Source: Ophiobolus disseminans
Lineage: Eukaryota > Ascomycota > Dothideomycetes > Pleosporales > Phaeosphaeriaceae
Reading direction: 5' to 3'
Assembly (NCBI GenBank): GCA_010093685.1
Contig: MU006243.1
Location: 132,360 to 196,359, forward strand
DNA: 64,000 nucleotides
The number at the start of each line of letters is the position of its first letter. Within the stretch, counting starts at the first letter, position 1. Both the position numbers and the translations under genes were made by a program. This document shows positions 47,152 through 59,162 of this stretch, in pieces. The notes under the pieces were generated by a model that did no database searches, was not told the origin of the DNA, and worked only from the letters and a program-made list of their open reading frames with translations.

Positions 47152-49368
47152 ATGGTCGCCGCTATGGATACGGACACAGATACTAATTATGAGATGAAAG
47201 ATGTAAGTGAGAATACCAACACCTTGTAAACCAATGTACCCCATGGAGTGCGCAAACGATATTTGTCAACAACCACTGACTTGCTAGCTCCAACATTCAT
47301 TGCGGAACACCACCCTTGAACTCAACCTCGAACGAAGCAAACACTCGGTCGAGGTGGTCGCAAAGGACGAGGAAATCCGGAAGCTGCGAGTGAGCCAGTG
47401 CCTTCTGCAGGACAGCAACGGCGACCTCCACGAACAGCTCGAAGAAGAACAAGCGCGCTCAGATGAGTTAGAGAACGCGCTAGAAGAAGCTCTGGCACAA
47501 CTCGACGAACAAAAGGCCGCAGACGAGGCTTCACAAAACCAAATTCGCACCCAAGCGCGCGAGAATGCAAACCTAAAGGCACGTACATTACGACTCGTCT
47601 TGATCTCAGATATGCTAACATTCGTTAGGCTGAGCTAAGGGCTATGGAAAACGTCACATCCGATTCCAACAAGATCCTCTCCGATAAGCTCGCCCTCTCC
47701 CGCGAAATCTCATCTTTACGGCCCGAGGTCGAACACCTTCGCGCACAGGTCGAATCGAACCAGGGCCTACTTACCGAGAAACTATCATTACAACGCCAAT
47801 TGACGACCCTGCAAGTAGAACTTGAAAACGAGAAGCGTACAGCCGCACGTACATTGGCCAAGCAAGGACGAAGGATGGAGCAGGACGACGATATGCGTAG
47901 CGAGTTGGAAGAGGTGCGCAAGGAGCTTGCCCAGGAGAAGAAAGACCGAGCGAAAGCCGAAGCTGCCTTTGCTAAGCTGGAGAAGGCTGCAGAGCGGGTG
48001 CAGACCGATCTTGAGTCCCAGCAGCAAGTGACCGACCGCCTACAAGCCAAGGTAGACAAACTAGCAAAGAAAGACGCCAGCAAGGCTAGCAACAGGGATG
48101 AGACTCATGATGCTGCAATGGAAGAGCTTCGGCAAGAGCTACACCTGGAGAAGACTGCGCGACTGAAGGCGGAGAAGGCCAATAGGAAGAGCAGCAGCCA
48201 TGATGTCGAAATAGAGCAACTTCGCCAAGAGCTCGAACAAGAGCAGCAGCGGCGCCAGAAGGCTGAGAAGGTGGTTCACAAGGGCACGCACCAGGGCGAT
48301 TCCCAAGCTGAAGAGATCAAGAAAGCGCTGGATGAGGAGAAGCGGGAGCGCAAGAAGCAAGAGAAGGAGTTCACCAAGACGTTGGCTGAGTTACAAGGAC
48401 GCAACACGATACTAGACGACAAGTTGAGCGCATTCAGAGAGAAGTTGCGGACCACCAAAGAGAAGCTGAAGGAGAAGGAAGCCCAATTGGATCGCGCCGA
48501 TCGAGCGCAGACTGCGCCACCCACCAAAGCCTCTGCCACAGCGAGCACGAAGCCTGCTAAGAACGCCCGGAAACGTCTGGCTGCGACAGCAGAGCCAGAG
48601 ACCAATCTGGGCACCCCTGGAGACGGCTTCCCTGCGAAAAAGGCGAAGCGTGGCACCTCAGTCTCTGCCATGGGAGACACGTCTACGTTCTCTCTGACTC
48701 CGTTCCTCAACCGCACTGGCAATGTTGCTCCTGCTAGCCCTATCGCTGAGGAGGCAGAAGAGGAAGAAGATGTTGAGCAGCAAGAGCCAACCCCGACTGC
48801 ACAGCCAAAGAAAGCCCCGAAGAAAACTGCTCAACACAAGGTCAAGCCTCTAGCACCCGCGCCGTCCAACAAGGCGAACGCAAAGGTGCCTGGCCGAAAG
48901 AAGGCCGCTACTCCAGCCCTCGAGATGGTTGCAGAGGAGGTGACTGAGCTATCCCACAACCAGTCCAGAGACAACTCTGAGAACGCTCCCATTACCGTTC
49001 CACTCAAAGACGCCGATGATGGTCCTTCAACCAAGGCCAAATCCGGCGTTCCCAAGTTCAAGCCCCGAAAGTCACTCATGTCCTTCGCCACGTTCGCCGA
49101 GGAACCCGCTGCAGAGAAGAAAAAGAAGCGCAAGCTCGGTGCCAGTGCAGGCAAGACTCTATTTGATGCTGAAGATGCCGAGGACGCGGCGCCGCTGAAA
49201 CCCGTTGGTGTCAGCAAAGGCTTGTTCGCGGCGAGGGCGTTGGGCAAAAGTGTGTTGGGCAAGCAGGGTCAGCGCCCTATCTCAGGCGGTTTCAACATGC
49301 TGAGTGAGGAGGCGTTTTCGTTCAGTCCTCTCAAGAAGGATCGGCGGGGCGCAAGTATGCTGAAGTAG
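47152..49368 (+). CDS. Nuclear coiled-coil protein of unknown function
   Basis: Exons 47152-47202, 47288-47578 and 47629-49368 give 693 residues. After a short acidic N-terminus (MVAAMDTDTDTNYEMKD) about 430 residues are almost continuous coiled coil with heptads of Leu and charged residues (LEEVRKELAQEKKDRAKAEA, for example). The rest is disordered, with basic clusters such as KNARKRL and KKAKRG (likely nuclear localisation), a block SLTPFLNRTGN, an acidic run, Lys/Pro/Ala repeats, KFKPRKSLMSFATFAEE and a C-terminus FSFSPLKKDRRG. I recognise the C-terminal SP motifs as conserved in fungi but not the function; a structural role at chromosomes or kinetochores is possible. The second intron starts with GC (AAG|GCACGT...TTAG), a rare donor. 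Confidence 0.82.
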
Positions 49369-50986
49369 TCGATGTGATGCACCTGCAGAAGAACGAACTT
49401 GCATCAATTGGTGCTGACATTCACTGTTTGGCGTTTGCATTTCTGGCGTTTAACGATATATGCCAACTCAATGTTGAGGTCTAATTGCTTGAAAATGTGC
49501 ATTCACCAACGAGTCTCAGTACCATGACTGGAAATATGCTCCAGTGGTACAAATATAGCAATGGCCAACTCTCGAGGCCTGCTGTGCGGTTAACCAAGGG
49601 CTAGGGGCCACGTGCTGCGAATGATCTCCGCAGGGCTCCCATTGCACTGCGGCGAAGTACCTCCTATATGCAGGGCTGAGTGGATCACCGTGCCGCACAC
49701 AAAGTACCGCCCTAGATGAGGCTGGTATGAGGCTTTTGCGCAAGAGGCGTCCCAAAGAGGCATTGCCGTAGAAGGGCAATGGAATGGTGGCCTGGTGCGA
49801 GGCAGTGCAGGCCCCGAGTTCGGTTCAAGTGAGGAGATTGCTCTGAAGGAGCTCACCGGCTATGATCTTCAGATACGTGGAAAGCGATGCGCGGGATTTA
49901 TGTTCGGTTTGTGCGTGAAATGGGCGCAGTTGAAGTGTGATTGAGGGGGAAATGTCCTCACCTGACCAGAGTACGATTCGGTTCGACGTCGCTTGGGTAT
50001 TGTGTGTACCTCCAAGGCTTTGTCGCCAATGCAATCATTGGCAACATTCCTCAGCGTGAAAGACAGAATGTGTGTCTTGTCTCCAGCATCGTGAAGCCTC
50101 CACCAACATGAACAAAAAATGGTGATCGGCGCGTAAGTACCTCAGGCAACACGCCGGAAATGACAAGGCGCAAAACCGCACCAGCCTCATCCAGTCTCGG
50201 AAACCGGAACCACGCCACACATCTTGGCCCAAATCCACACCCTTTTCCGCAGTCGCCACTAACGATAGGGCTGACCGCTATAGCAACCACCCCATGACTT
50301 TCAAGAGTCCGAGGCATGTTGCCGCGGCGCACCGAATCGTTGACGTCGGACATTCTGTGCGTGATATCTTACTGGACGTGCTCGTATCAGCAGTTATTGA
50401 AATTCTGCCTTGAGCGACGTCACGAGTACACCGGCGGGATGTAGATGCGGGTTAGATGCTGCCGTGGGCCGTGCTAGCCGACTTGCTGTGCTTGGTGGAG
50501 TGAACAAAGTGGAGTGTTGTCGATCAGTCGCGTGGCGGATGTGCTCAACTCTGTTCGAAAGTGAATTCACCACACCACCCACATGGATGTGAAGGGTAGC
50601 TTTTGGCAAGGCGAAACTTGGATGAGAATAGTCGCGTGGGATGCGCGATTACGGCGCAAGTAAGCAGTATTTTGCGCGCTTTTGCTGCGATATCTTTGGT
50701 CTCTTGGATGCGAGCATGTAAGGAATCCATGCACAGCCCCAAGAAGTGGCCAAGGGCAGCAGGCACCTGCAGGGTTGTTAGCTTCCCCGCTCTGCAGTTA
50801 CCTACCGTTGTTTGCGAAGCTCGCATATAAGGACGAACCACCCTCCATTATTCCACAATGGTCACTTCGTCGCAAACACACGACTCGTCTCCCATACATA
50901 AGATAGCTGCTACCTCCTTCACCTCGTCTACAAAACCTATCATCGACGACCGATTCTCTACCGAACAACATTTGGATATTGCAACT
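49369..50986. other. Intergenic, 1.6 kb
   Basis: 3' flank of the coiled-coil gene and promoter of the stomatin-like gene. A frame in phase with the latter opens at 50858. Other open frames show no motif. Confidence 0.5.
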
Positions 50987-52148
50987 ATGAGCGATACCAA
51001 CGGAAAGGCTCCCATCAATGGCGCTGGTGCAAGCCGCATCGATGAGCCAGTCGTCAAGGTCCAACCTCCTCGCCGGGAGGACCTCCAGCCGTCGTACGCA
51101 AGAGTGATCCAGCCAGACGACCAAGATGCCGACACAAACGGATGGTACGGTTCAATGGTGAGTTTCTGCGTCGATGTTCGCCACGCACATGTCTAACCCG
51201 ACCAGATCAACACCCTCGGCGGCTGCATTGGTACCCTCGGCGCCATTCCCTGCTGCATTGTATGCCCGAATCCATACAAGCCCGTTTCCCAAGGAAACGT
51301 CGGACTGGTCACCAAGTTCGGTCGCTTTGCGCGTGCAGTCGACCCAGGCCTCGTCTACATCAACCCGCTCTCCGAGCAGCTCGTGCAGGTCGACATCAAG
51401 ATCCAGATCGTCGAGGTGCCCAAGCAGGTCTGTATGACTAAGGACAACGTCACGCTTAATTTGACGTCTGTCATCTACTACCGCATCACGTCGCCCCACA
51501 AGGCCGCTTTCAGCATCAGCAATATCCGCCAGGCGCTTGTCGAGCGCACGCAGACGACGCTTCGCCATGTTATCGGTGCTCGTGTTCTGCAAGATGTGAT
51601 TGAGCGTCGTGAGGAGATTGCGCAATCCATTCGCGAAATCATCGAGGAGACCGCATTGGGATGGGGTGTCGAAGTTGAGTCTATGCTCGTCAAGGATATT
51701 GTTTTCTCCCAGGAGCTACAGGAGTCTCTCTCCATGGCCGCACAAGCGAAGCGAACCGGTGAGGCTAAAGTTATCGCCGCACGTGCCGAGGTTGAGTCCG
51801 CAAAAGTAAGTTCAATTTTTTCCTTCACCCCAACCACACCCCACCCACACCCACACCACCCCAACTACACCATAACCATGCTAATCACGTGATCAGCTTA
51901 TGAGAATCGCCGCGGACGTCCTCGCAAGTGGTCCAGCAATGCAGATCCGGTACCTCGAAGCAATGCAGGCCATGGCTCGGAGCTCGAATTCAAAGGTCAT
52001 CTTCATGCCCGGCCCAAGCGATCCAGGCAACGTCGTAGCCAGAGCACTGGACGAAGACAATGGCCAGTCATCCACTCAACAATCCATCACGCAACGGGGT
52101 GATCCACTCCAACATGCTGTCAACGCGCGTGTGCTGCAGGACATGTAA
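50987..52148 (+). CDS. Stomatin-like SPFH/band 7 membrane protein
   Basis: Exons 50987-51157, 51206-51805 and 51897-52148 give 340 residues. A hydrophilic N-terminus (VVKVQPPRREDLQPSYARV) precedes a short hydrophobic hairpin rich in Cys (GGCIGTLGAIPCCIVCPNP), a likely monotopic membrane insertion and palmitoylation site. The SPFH domain follows: VSQGNVGLVTKFGRFARAVD, PGLVYINPLSEQLVQVDIKI, VTLNLTSVIYYRITSPHKA and the coiled coil SMAAQAKRTGEAKVIAARAE. The C-terminus has MRIAADVLASGPAMQIRYLE. Such proteins form oligomeric scaffolds that organise plasma-membrane domains and channels. An in-frame Met at 50858 would add 43 residues; relatives favour the shorter start (MSDTNGKAP). Confidence 0.92.
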
Positions 52149-53573
52149 GCTTGGAGGGATTTGCGGGTCTGTTTTTCTTTCTTGTTCATTATTACACTTT
52201 CTTCGGGGGGTTGTTCATACGCATATTGGACTTGGATTGACGGGATTGGGTTGTGTCTGCTTTGGTTTTCTTGATACCCTACTGGCGCTCATATCTTTAT
52301 CGCCTTGGTCACTCGCTCATGTTAGACAGTCCTTATGATCGATAATGATAATGCAACGCCACTCATAGATTAAGATACATCTCCATCATGCTTGTGCTGT
52401 GGCCTATGGTCTAAAATGCTATTTAATTACTCCCGAAAGCGATGACTGAGTTTGCAATCTTTCAGCTCATAGGCGGAGACATTTAGCGCTCAGCGAAAAT
52501 CCGCGGAGTGAAAGTACGTGTTGGAGGTACACGCATCACTATCAAGTTTCGCCTCGTCGCTGATATATTTCGCGAAGAATTCCAGGCTCTATTATCCCCT
52601 CGTAACTCTTAAAAGTACACGTGTATGTCTTCCATACTCAATGCAACCCCATTATATGCCGTTTCATACTTGGAGTCTTATACCCGTCTCAACAAACAGC
52701 TCAACAATAAGAAGCACATGTACTCGTTTCGCAAGGAGATCACGAATGTAAAAGAACTGCTCATGACGGCTGCGTTTCTAGACTCCCGACGTCACGGGCA
52801 TCGCGCCTCATTGCCCATCTTATCCTAAAAATTCCATGCGAGTTTCGGGACAGCGGTAATAGCATGTCCTGAAGCTGTACGCGACACTATGGCAAGCTAA
52901 CTGTGCGCCCTGGAATGACTCGCTAGGCGTACTTTCACGATCTTACTTTAGGCTGGAGAGATGCAGAGAAGATCCCCGTAACTTCGTTGAGCTGAATTTT
53001 GTTCACTCTTTATACCTATCTATCTTGGGAAGATGTTGCCGATTATCAAAAGATAGAGGTAGAGAGAGTCGATGTTTCTATCTAAATTAAGACATAGGTC
53101 CAATTTTGTGTCTTGGGTGGAATGCTGTGAGGGTACTCTGGTGACCACTGCAAATGTGAGACTGAAGACAACCGCGCAAGTCACGCGAACAGAGACAACT
53201 CAGTATTTAACTATTTGATTTGTTCATCTACTGATCTTCTTCTCTTCGCGATGCCCTCTCTGGGCTCGATTCTCTTCTTTCTAATCAACGCACGTGGTCA
53301 ATGATATGAACCACGACTCGCGTTTCCCATGCGCTTCCAGCTCTAACGCCGAGTGCAGGTGGGTAGCTCCCCAGAACGCCTTGTAGTGGAACAACGCTGA
53401 CGCGCCCGTCATTTGCCAGATTGCAATTGCGGGGCCGATATTCCGCACCGCCTGATGTAGGACACATATGAGAGATGGTACTAAATGATGGATAGGTGTG
53501 TGGAGACTCCAGCTCCGAAAAATGAACAAGAACGTATGCTATCGCGTGCCGCTAAAGGGTCCAAGAAATGACA
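52149..53573. other. Intergenic between convergent genes, 1.4 kb
   Basis: Two convergent 3' flanks. Short open frames only (for example 53529-53281 minus, 82 codons, not recognised). Confidence 0.5.
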
Positions 53574-55010
53574 TTATGATGGAAGGACTGTCTTGTCGAC
53601 GTGGCCGTTTCCAAGAATCGGCCGGGGCTCTCTCGACTGGCTGTCGCCATATGCCCATTTTGTTGCTGCATTAACTATATCCGCGCATATTGGATCAACG
53701 TGTTTAATCCAGAGCGCTGCGCATCGGTAAAGGATGTAGTAAAAAACTCCGATTGCAATGAAAACGTGCATGGTCGTGCCTCGCTGCAAGTCTAACAATT
53801 CGCCCTTCTCGTTCTTGGGCGGGTTCATGGCGGATGGAAGGTATATCATCCATGTAAGTACAGACTTGATCATAGTGTTGTGCATGAGGTAGACCGGGAA
53901 ACTAACACGGCCTAGGAAGTTGAACACGGGTGAACAGAGGACCTTGCGGGCGGTTCCAGAGAAGAAGATGCCCAGTAGGATGGTCGAGGCTCCGATGTGG
54001 TCCCAGTAGCGCCGGACATCGGCCTTTTCGACCGTGATGCTTTGCATCATCTTAAGCATGACATGCGACCAGTGTGCGTATTGTGGATTGTCTTGAGGAT
54101 AGCCGGCCAAAAACATTCCCACGAGGATCATGAGCGCGGGTATGGGGGCGGGAAGAACCGAGGTTGCCGAATCCTTGTAGTGGTTGTGTAACTCTGCCAC
54201 GAACATGCCCATGACTATGTTTAGGCCTTTCAATGCGCCAATCGCAAGTCCTGTGCGAGTTAGTCATTTTTCTTCACCAATTATGTTAGACGCCATCTTA
54301 CCCTCACCGAGCTGCCAAAAGTAGAGATACAATACCCCGTATATCAGCATTCGCGCTTTTGGCTTGACCATGACCGTCGCGAACATTGTTGTGTATACGA
54401 GCATGCTGCCTTCAAGAAACAAATGCAGCGTCCATTGTGTACCATCATAATCGTTCCACCCGATCGTCCACGTTTCTGTCTCCGCCTTGACCAAAGACAT
54501 GAGGGCCTCCCACATTGTAGGCTCCTGGCGGTGCCAGCCCTGCCGTATCCAGGTCGAGTCTACGTGTTTCGTCATGTGATATGCGTTGGTGTTGGCAAGG
54601 GTCCACGTTATGAACGTGGCCGCCATGGTCGGGAGTATCAGCCGGCCCGAGCGCGCGAGAGCGCTTCGTGCAATGCCCATGAAGGCAGTATCGTGGTTCC
54701 CTGCCCGCGACTTGCTTATCGGGCCAATTGAGTTGACGTAGCCTGTAACGAGGAAGAATATTGCGACTGCGCTGCGGCCTCCGACGGCGAGTCGGAAGAA
54801 GGGCAACTGGAAGATGCTGGGTGCCAGCTTGGGACCATTGGCAGGAGAGTGCAGCCATGGTACGAGGGCAGTACATAGGTGACCGGACACGACTACGAAC
54901 GAGGCGATCCCGCGTAGGCCCTGTAAGATGTCGTCTTAGCCGCAGTGACACAAACGTAATGGGCTTGCGGTGTGACTTACATCTATCCAGTTGGCGTCGC
55001 GAGGAGGCAT
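53574..55010 (-). CDS. Acyltransferase-3 family membrane protein
   Basis: Exons 55010-54981, 54920-54302 and 54250-53574 give 441 residues. The 10-codon first exon supplies MPPRDANWID and is joined by a 60-base intron to GLRGIASFVVVSGHLCTAL, the D-G-L-R-G-I-A-S start typical of the family; His in SGH is the likely catalytic residue. About ten membrane segments follow, such as SAVAIFFLVTGYVNSIG, PALMILVGMFLAGYP and FIAIGVFYYILYRCAALW, with FLGRVSFPVYLMHN near the end, also characteristic. These proteins transfer acyl groups to sugars, lipids or small molecules at membranes; the substrate here is unknown. The second intron is 51 bases. Confidence 0.9.
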
Positions 55011-56382
55011 GTTGACGTCAAAGAGCGTGAGATGCTAACACAAGCAACGTCAAAGAGCGCAAGGATTCAAGCGTCCAGGAAAACGTTCGCAGGCATCGCC
55101 GTTGCTTCAAAGTCCGTCCGAAGCCACTTGTTCACGGCCGAGGAGGGTTCAGACAACACAGACGAAAACGGTGTTTAGGAGACCTCGGCGATATGGAATA
55201 CGAAGGATCGACGAGTGTTCTACGAAAAAAAAAATGGCATAAAAGGGAGTCGAGCAAGTGCTGGCGGCCGAGGGAGGAGCATGATTTTGTGGACATGTAG
55301 GCGGTTTAAAGCCGACTCCACCATCTTGTTCAGGAACGCGAGCCTGCATTTGTGGTGCAGCCGCCAAGAAAGGGAAGGCGCGAGCGCCCTCTCCCTTTCA
55401 ACGCTCCAGTGGCGTCGAGGGCCGCCAATCTCAGGGCGGACGATCCAGCACTGGCCGCCTGGCATGGACCTGTCGCGTGCATTTGGAGAGCAGCCGCATG
55501 ACAGGTGCAGACACATTTCTAGCGTCCATCTGAATCACGGCAAGATGGAAGGGATGCCACGACCTCCTAAATATGTTACACAATAGGTGAGGGCATACAG
55601 TTGTCGATCATGCGAAATACTACGCCTTACGTACCCCAATACGACGTCAGGCCTTCCATTACAAACACGGTTGCTGACCTTCGTATTTGGCGTGGTCCGT
55701 CGGACATTTCTCGACAAGTATTGGAGCTAGCACTAGTGGGCGCCACCGAGGAAAGGAAGCATTCGTCTAGATCTTGGCGCTGACGTGGAAGCGTTCTCCC
55801 CGGCACGTCTCCTGACTTGATACAGGGGCTGTTCGAGGTTTCTGAGACGTCGGCATAGCTAAGACTCGTCATGATCGCTCAGTTCTGTTTCTATTATATT
55901 GCCATACTAATTACCGTTGATGAACTGCATCGTTGACCTTAACATAATGCTCCTCATCCGTGTCGAGTGCCATTGTCAACTGGAATGTGGAGTCAAGAAC
56001 GCGATTCATGCGTTGATCTGCCTCCGTGCTTTCTACGACCAGGCATACAACGTCCCGGTTCCGCATTGCTTGTGTTTTGCCCGGCTCTTTTACCAAGAGA
56101 TTGATCGGACAAATCGGTTACACGGCATCTTCCCAACCATGTTGCTGCAGTTCACCAGGTCCTGGTCTACTATTTCATTGCTGGATATATCTCTCCTATT
56201 GGATATGAAAGAACGGATGACGCGGGAAGATACGAATAACTGAAACCATATTTAGCAAGACCCACGGTGATCAGCTACATCGCAAAGGCGTCCGCGCTTA
56301 CGCGTTACTGCCACGTCGTTATCCACTCCAAACGCCCTACAATCTAAGACTGTAGTTTTACAAGTCAACCGGTGCATGTCCT
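55011..56382. other. Intergenic, 1.4 kb
   Basis: Promoter of the acyltransferase gene on the left and 3' flank of the Ssr4 gene on the right. No gene, repeat or RNA recognised; a short poly-A run lies near 55,223. Confidence 0.5.
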
Positions 56383-58501
56383 CTATGCATGATCTCCATC
56401 GCCCGCCTCGTGATGCATCTCAGTTGCGTGGAATGCATCGCCAAAGGCTGAATCATCCACGAGGTCTAACCCCATAGTGTCGTCGTTGTCGTACTCTGCT
56501 AGCGCATCCCCTGCCGTGTCGAGGTTGTCAAAGCTTCCAAAATCGGCGGCGTCGAACATGCTTCCAGCTTCAGTGTCGACGGTCGACTGAGGCATAGTAC
56601 CAGCATTGGTCGGTGGAGGATGATTGCCTGTGACAGACTGTTGAGGATTGCCGGTCGATTGCGCACCACCTGCTCGCTCATCAACCATGACCCACTCATC
56701 ACCCTTATCCCCCGCATTCGTCATCCCTGACATTTCCACATCGAGGTCCAGAAGATCATCTCCAACATCCGCACCTAAGTTTGAACCCTGTGGGTCGAAA
56801 GTCGAGGAGTGCTGCATGTTGCTCGGTGCACTTGGTGTGCCCATAGCGGATTGAGACTGACTAGGAGGTTGTGATAACCGCGGTAACGAGATATTGCCAA
56901 TAGGAGTTCCTGTTAGCGATCCGGACCCGTATTGATCCAGTAGGCTCGCAGCAGAATTGTCTGCCTCCATGCCACCATCATTGTTCATGCCGTTAGAAGT
57001 ACCGTTGTTAGTCTGGCCTCCGTTGCCATTGACCTGCGCCTTGGGAGGCGAGGGCTGTTGCGCTTCAATGAAACCACCCTTGTCCAAACACACCACTGAC
57101 TTCTTTGCGTCAAAAATAACACCCAGAGTCTTCTCCAGGTCTTGCACGACCTCCTCAACTGGGTCTGCTTCGTCGCTATCGTTATCGGCAGAGCGCGAAA
57201 GATCTCGTAGCCGCCGCTCCGCTTTGATGTATGTTCGTGTGCGTTTCAACTGGGACATTTTTCTAGCGTGGTCTGCCTTCATCTTCTCAATTTCAGCTTG
57301 CTCTTTTGTTGCATAGTCAGAGACCCGTTTCTCGAACTCCTTGAGCTGCTCAGGATCGAGCTTGTAATAGTTCTTGATCTTGATGCTGTCTTTCGCGCCA
57401 TCCTGGTCGTCTGCCCCTGGAACGTCAAGAATACCAGCTGTGAGAGGAGCAAGTTCACCCATCAGGCCGAGACCCAGATCGATAGGCGCAATCTTGCCGA
57501 CTGCATATGGTGACGAGAAGATCTCCTCCATCCACTCATGATGCTGCTTGTATCTCGACAAACTGATTTCGCGTGGCGTTAGGAAATCGAAGGCGTCTTG
57601 GGTTGCATTCTCCTCTTCTTCAAGCGAATTGTCCTGTGCCGAGGCGCCGGGAAGAGTGGGGCGCGGTTGTTGTTGGTTCGGTAGCCGTTGGCGCTTAGCC
57701 GGCGGTGGCTGCGCTGCGTACTGTCGTTGTGGTTGCAAGGGGTTATAGTATGGCTGTTGACCCCTCATGGCCTGCTGTCCGAACTCGACCTTGGGCCAAT
57801 TGGCCTGATCATGGAGCATGAACTCTTTGCGCATCAAAGGCCCAGCAGCCTGCAGCTGAGCGCGTAGCTGTAGCTGCGCATGGACCTCGCGCGGGATGGG
57901 GATCTGATTAGAGGATATTCGGTGTTGCGGCTCTGCAGGCCTGTAGTGGACGAGCCACAGATTGGGGTCCGTCGTGCCTGGTCCTGCCGCGATTCTATAG
58001 CGGTAGCGCGCATGCGTGGCGAATTGTTCGTGGGGATAGCTGAAGCCGCTGTTGTGGATAAGGACTTGAAGTGACTTGACATGGTAGATCAGCATTGAGA
58101 CGTTTCTATGTCGTGCAGTCCACCTACGTAGCCCCGGATGTTCATGTCAAACGCAGTCTCGGCGTCGGCCCATACCATGCCATCGGACGCAAAGTGCGTA
58201 TTCAAGCGCGGTGGCTGCCACGTGAGGAGGACGGTGCCATCTTGGGGAGGGCTGGCGAAGTAGGTCCAGGCCACAGGCGAGGTGTCGCGCACTATCTGCG
58301 GCCCCCTGATCAGATGCTCGAGTGCCTGCGCAGGCTGGAGGCTCGGTAGTGTTGGGAACCGGTAGGAAGATATCAGGTGAACGTGGCCAAGCTACGCTGT
58401 TAGCTGGGAATCTGGTCGCAGTATGACGGCTCGCTCACGAGATGATTCGGCACCTGCGCGCTCGGATCGGCGACGTTGTAGGCTTGGTTCATGCCGTACA
58501 T
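56383..58501 (-). CDS. ssr4: SWI/SNF and RSC complex subunit Ssr4
   Basis: Chromatin-remodelling subunit of the type described in fission yeast. Exons 58501-58439, 58391-58128 and 58074-56383 give 672 residues. The N-terminal Ssr4 domain spans about residues 1-200: LGHVHLISSYRFPTLPSL, IRGPQIVRDTSPVAWTYFA, RLNTHFASDGMVWADAETAF and, across the second intron, NIRGYSLQVLIHNSGFSYPH, then EQFATHARYRYRI, LWLVHYRPAEPQHRI and RKEFMLHDQANWP. A glutamine/proline-rich region with PPAKRQRLP follows, then a conserved helical part (YKQHHEWMEEIFSSPYAVGK; KLDPEQLKEFEKRVSDYATK, coiled coil), and an acidic Asn/Gly/Ser-rich disordered tail. The two 5' introns (47 and 53 bases) are inferred from domain continuity. 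Confidence 0.9.
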
Positions 58502-59162
58502 GATGGCGTATGCAATGCGACAGCAATGCCACGTGCTTCGAGGTGGATAGAGAGGTTGTGTGCGGACACGATAGCTGGAGGTCGGTACCGCGATTCTGTT
58601 GGCAGGCGCGTTCGCAGCGCGACTGCTTCTGCCAAGACATTCTTAGTCAGCTCGTGATGAGCTCCAGATTCACCCTCCACCACTCTCCCTCCCTGTGTCT
58701 GCCTTGACGGCAGCACAGACCAATGTTCACGACTATTTCACGTTGGATTTAATATATATGGTGATGCCTAGTCAGATCCATACACTCTTGGCCATCTTAC
58801 TACTACTTTTGTCTTCGCTATCCCAACCTCAGCGAATTGCGGCACAGTGCATGGTGTGCTGACGTCCAACCAACACGACGTTAGTCCGCAATGTTGTCTG
58901 CAGAATTACGCCATGTGGACGGGATCATGGCGAAAACAAGGCTTTCCGCCCCCAAGCAATATAATCCCTACACAAGCCAAGAAGCGTTGGCAACTTCCGC
59001 TGCCCACACAGAGACAGTAGAATCACTTCACGGCAAGTCAAAATGAAACTGACCCCGAGTGCAATATACACTTTGTTCCACTTGTGTTTCTTCGAACCTC
59101 ATTTACTACACTTCGAACACAAGTTTTACAGCGATTGACACCCGACCAAGACTCGCAACGAC
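58502..59162. promoter_or_regulatory. Bidirectional promoter of Ssr4 and the membrane-protein gene
   Basis: 661 bases between divergent genes. No specific site was identified. Confidence 0.45.
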
